A stretch of DNA of 5,135 bases from Ardenticatenia bacterium. Its GTDB lineage: Bacteria > Chloroflexota > Anaerolineae > Aggregatilineales > Ch27. Shown one piece after another: positions 5,026 through 5,135 of this stretch. The stretch spans positions 1 to 5,135 of the forward strand of contig JALSTC010000073.1 in the NCBI GenBank assembly GCA_026983935.1, in the 5' to 3' direction. The notes beneath the pieces are model-generated. The model made no database searches. It was given only the letters and a program-made list of their open reading frames with translations, and had not been told where the DNA came from. How positions within the stretch are numbered: position 1 is the first letter of the stretch; every line of letters starts with the position of its first letter. A program made the translations under genes and the position numbers.

Positions 5026-5135
5026 AGTACAGCTCAGCAACATCAAGAGCTATGGCAAGAACAGCCCGCCCATTTTTTTCCGCCGCGGCGTGAATCTGAT
5101 TCAGGGCAGAAATGGGGCGGGGAAGTCCACCATTC
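5012..5135 (+). CDS. sbcC: SbcC/Rad50-type ATPase subunit, N-terminus only (3' end outside window)
   Basis: Forty-one codons are visible. The product begins MWITKVQLSNIKSYGK, the usual first beta-strand of SMC/Rad50-like ATPases, and reaches the Walker A loop GRNGAGKST at 32-40 (lysine K38 should bind ATP). The ATG lies inside the last codons of sbcD, 14 bp before the end of its stop codon. GGAAGGG is upstream, an arrangement typical of a coupled sbcDC operon. The long coiled coil, zinc hook and Walker B parts lie beyond the right edge. In isolation the motif could belong to another SMC-like ATPase, but the position after sbcD makes SbcC by far the best call. Confidence 0.88.
   Translation, partial: MWITKVQLSNIKSYGKNSPPIFFRRGVNLIQGRNGAGKSTI

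Overview
This window looks like a piece of a bacterial chromosome of moderate to fairly high GC content. The best guess for the host is a Chloroflexota (Anaerolineae or Caldilineae-like) bacterium. That guess rests on the style of the nitrous oxide reductase, which is Sec-exported and clade II, encoded next to Crp/Fnr regulators; it is inference from remembered family resemblance and no species can be named.

Layout. (1) Positions 1-1507, minus strand: the first 502 codons of nosZ, nitrous oxide reductase, running off the left edge. It has a Sec-type signal peptide and six of the seven histidines expected to hold the CuZ centre; the seventh histidine and the CuA domain lie outside the window. 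(2) 1508-1662: the nosZ leader and promoter, with a symmetrical ATGTGAC-N4-GTCACAT operator and two small inverted repeats in the presumed 5' UTR. (3) 1663-2355, minus strand: a Crp/Fnr-family regulator starting at a GTG, with a near copy of the same operator upstream (2417-2434). (4) 2478-3158, minus strand: a second, divergent Crp/Fnr-family regulator. (5) 3305-3607: a 303-bp miniature element with 20-bp inverted ends (19/20 matching) enclosing only the first 71 codons of an ISAs1-family transposase. (6) 3608-3747: a promoter region with two candidate sigma70-like promoters. (7) 3748-5025, plus strand: sbcD, the Mre11-type nuclease subunit, overlapping by 14 bp the start of sbcC (5012 onward), whose Walker A motif is just inside the right edge.

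How the parts work together. The left 3.1 kb reads as a respiratory module: a terminal N2O reductase and two one-component regulators on the same strand. Both regulators carry the RExxxR recognition-helix pattern that in E. coli CRP reads TGTGA/TCACA, and both promoters in the module carry that half-site. The simplest model is that the regulator at 1663-2355 controls nosZ and itself; what either protein senses is not visible, and neither shows the N-terminal cysteine cluster of an oxygen-sensing FNR. The right 1.4 kb is an ordinary SbcCD repair operon on the opposite strand. The dead mini-transposon lies in the divergent gap between the two modules.

I found no tRNA, rRNA, CRISPR array or wholly new system. 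The points most worth a second look are the paired operators, the unusual regulator pair and the miniature ISAs1 derivative.
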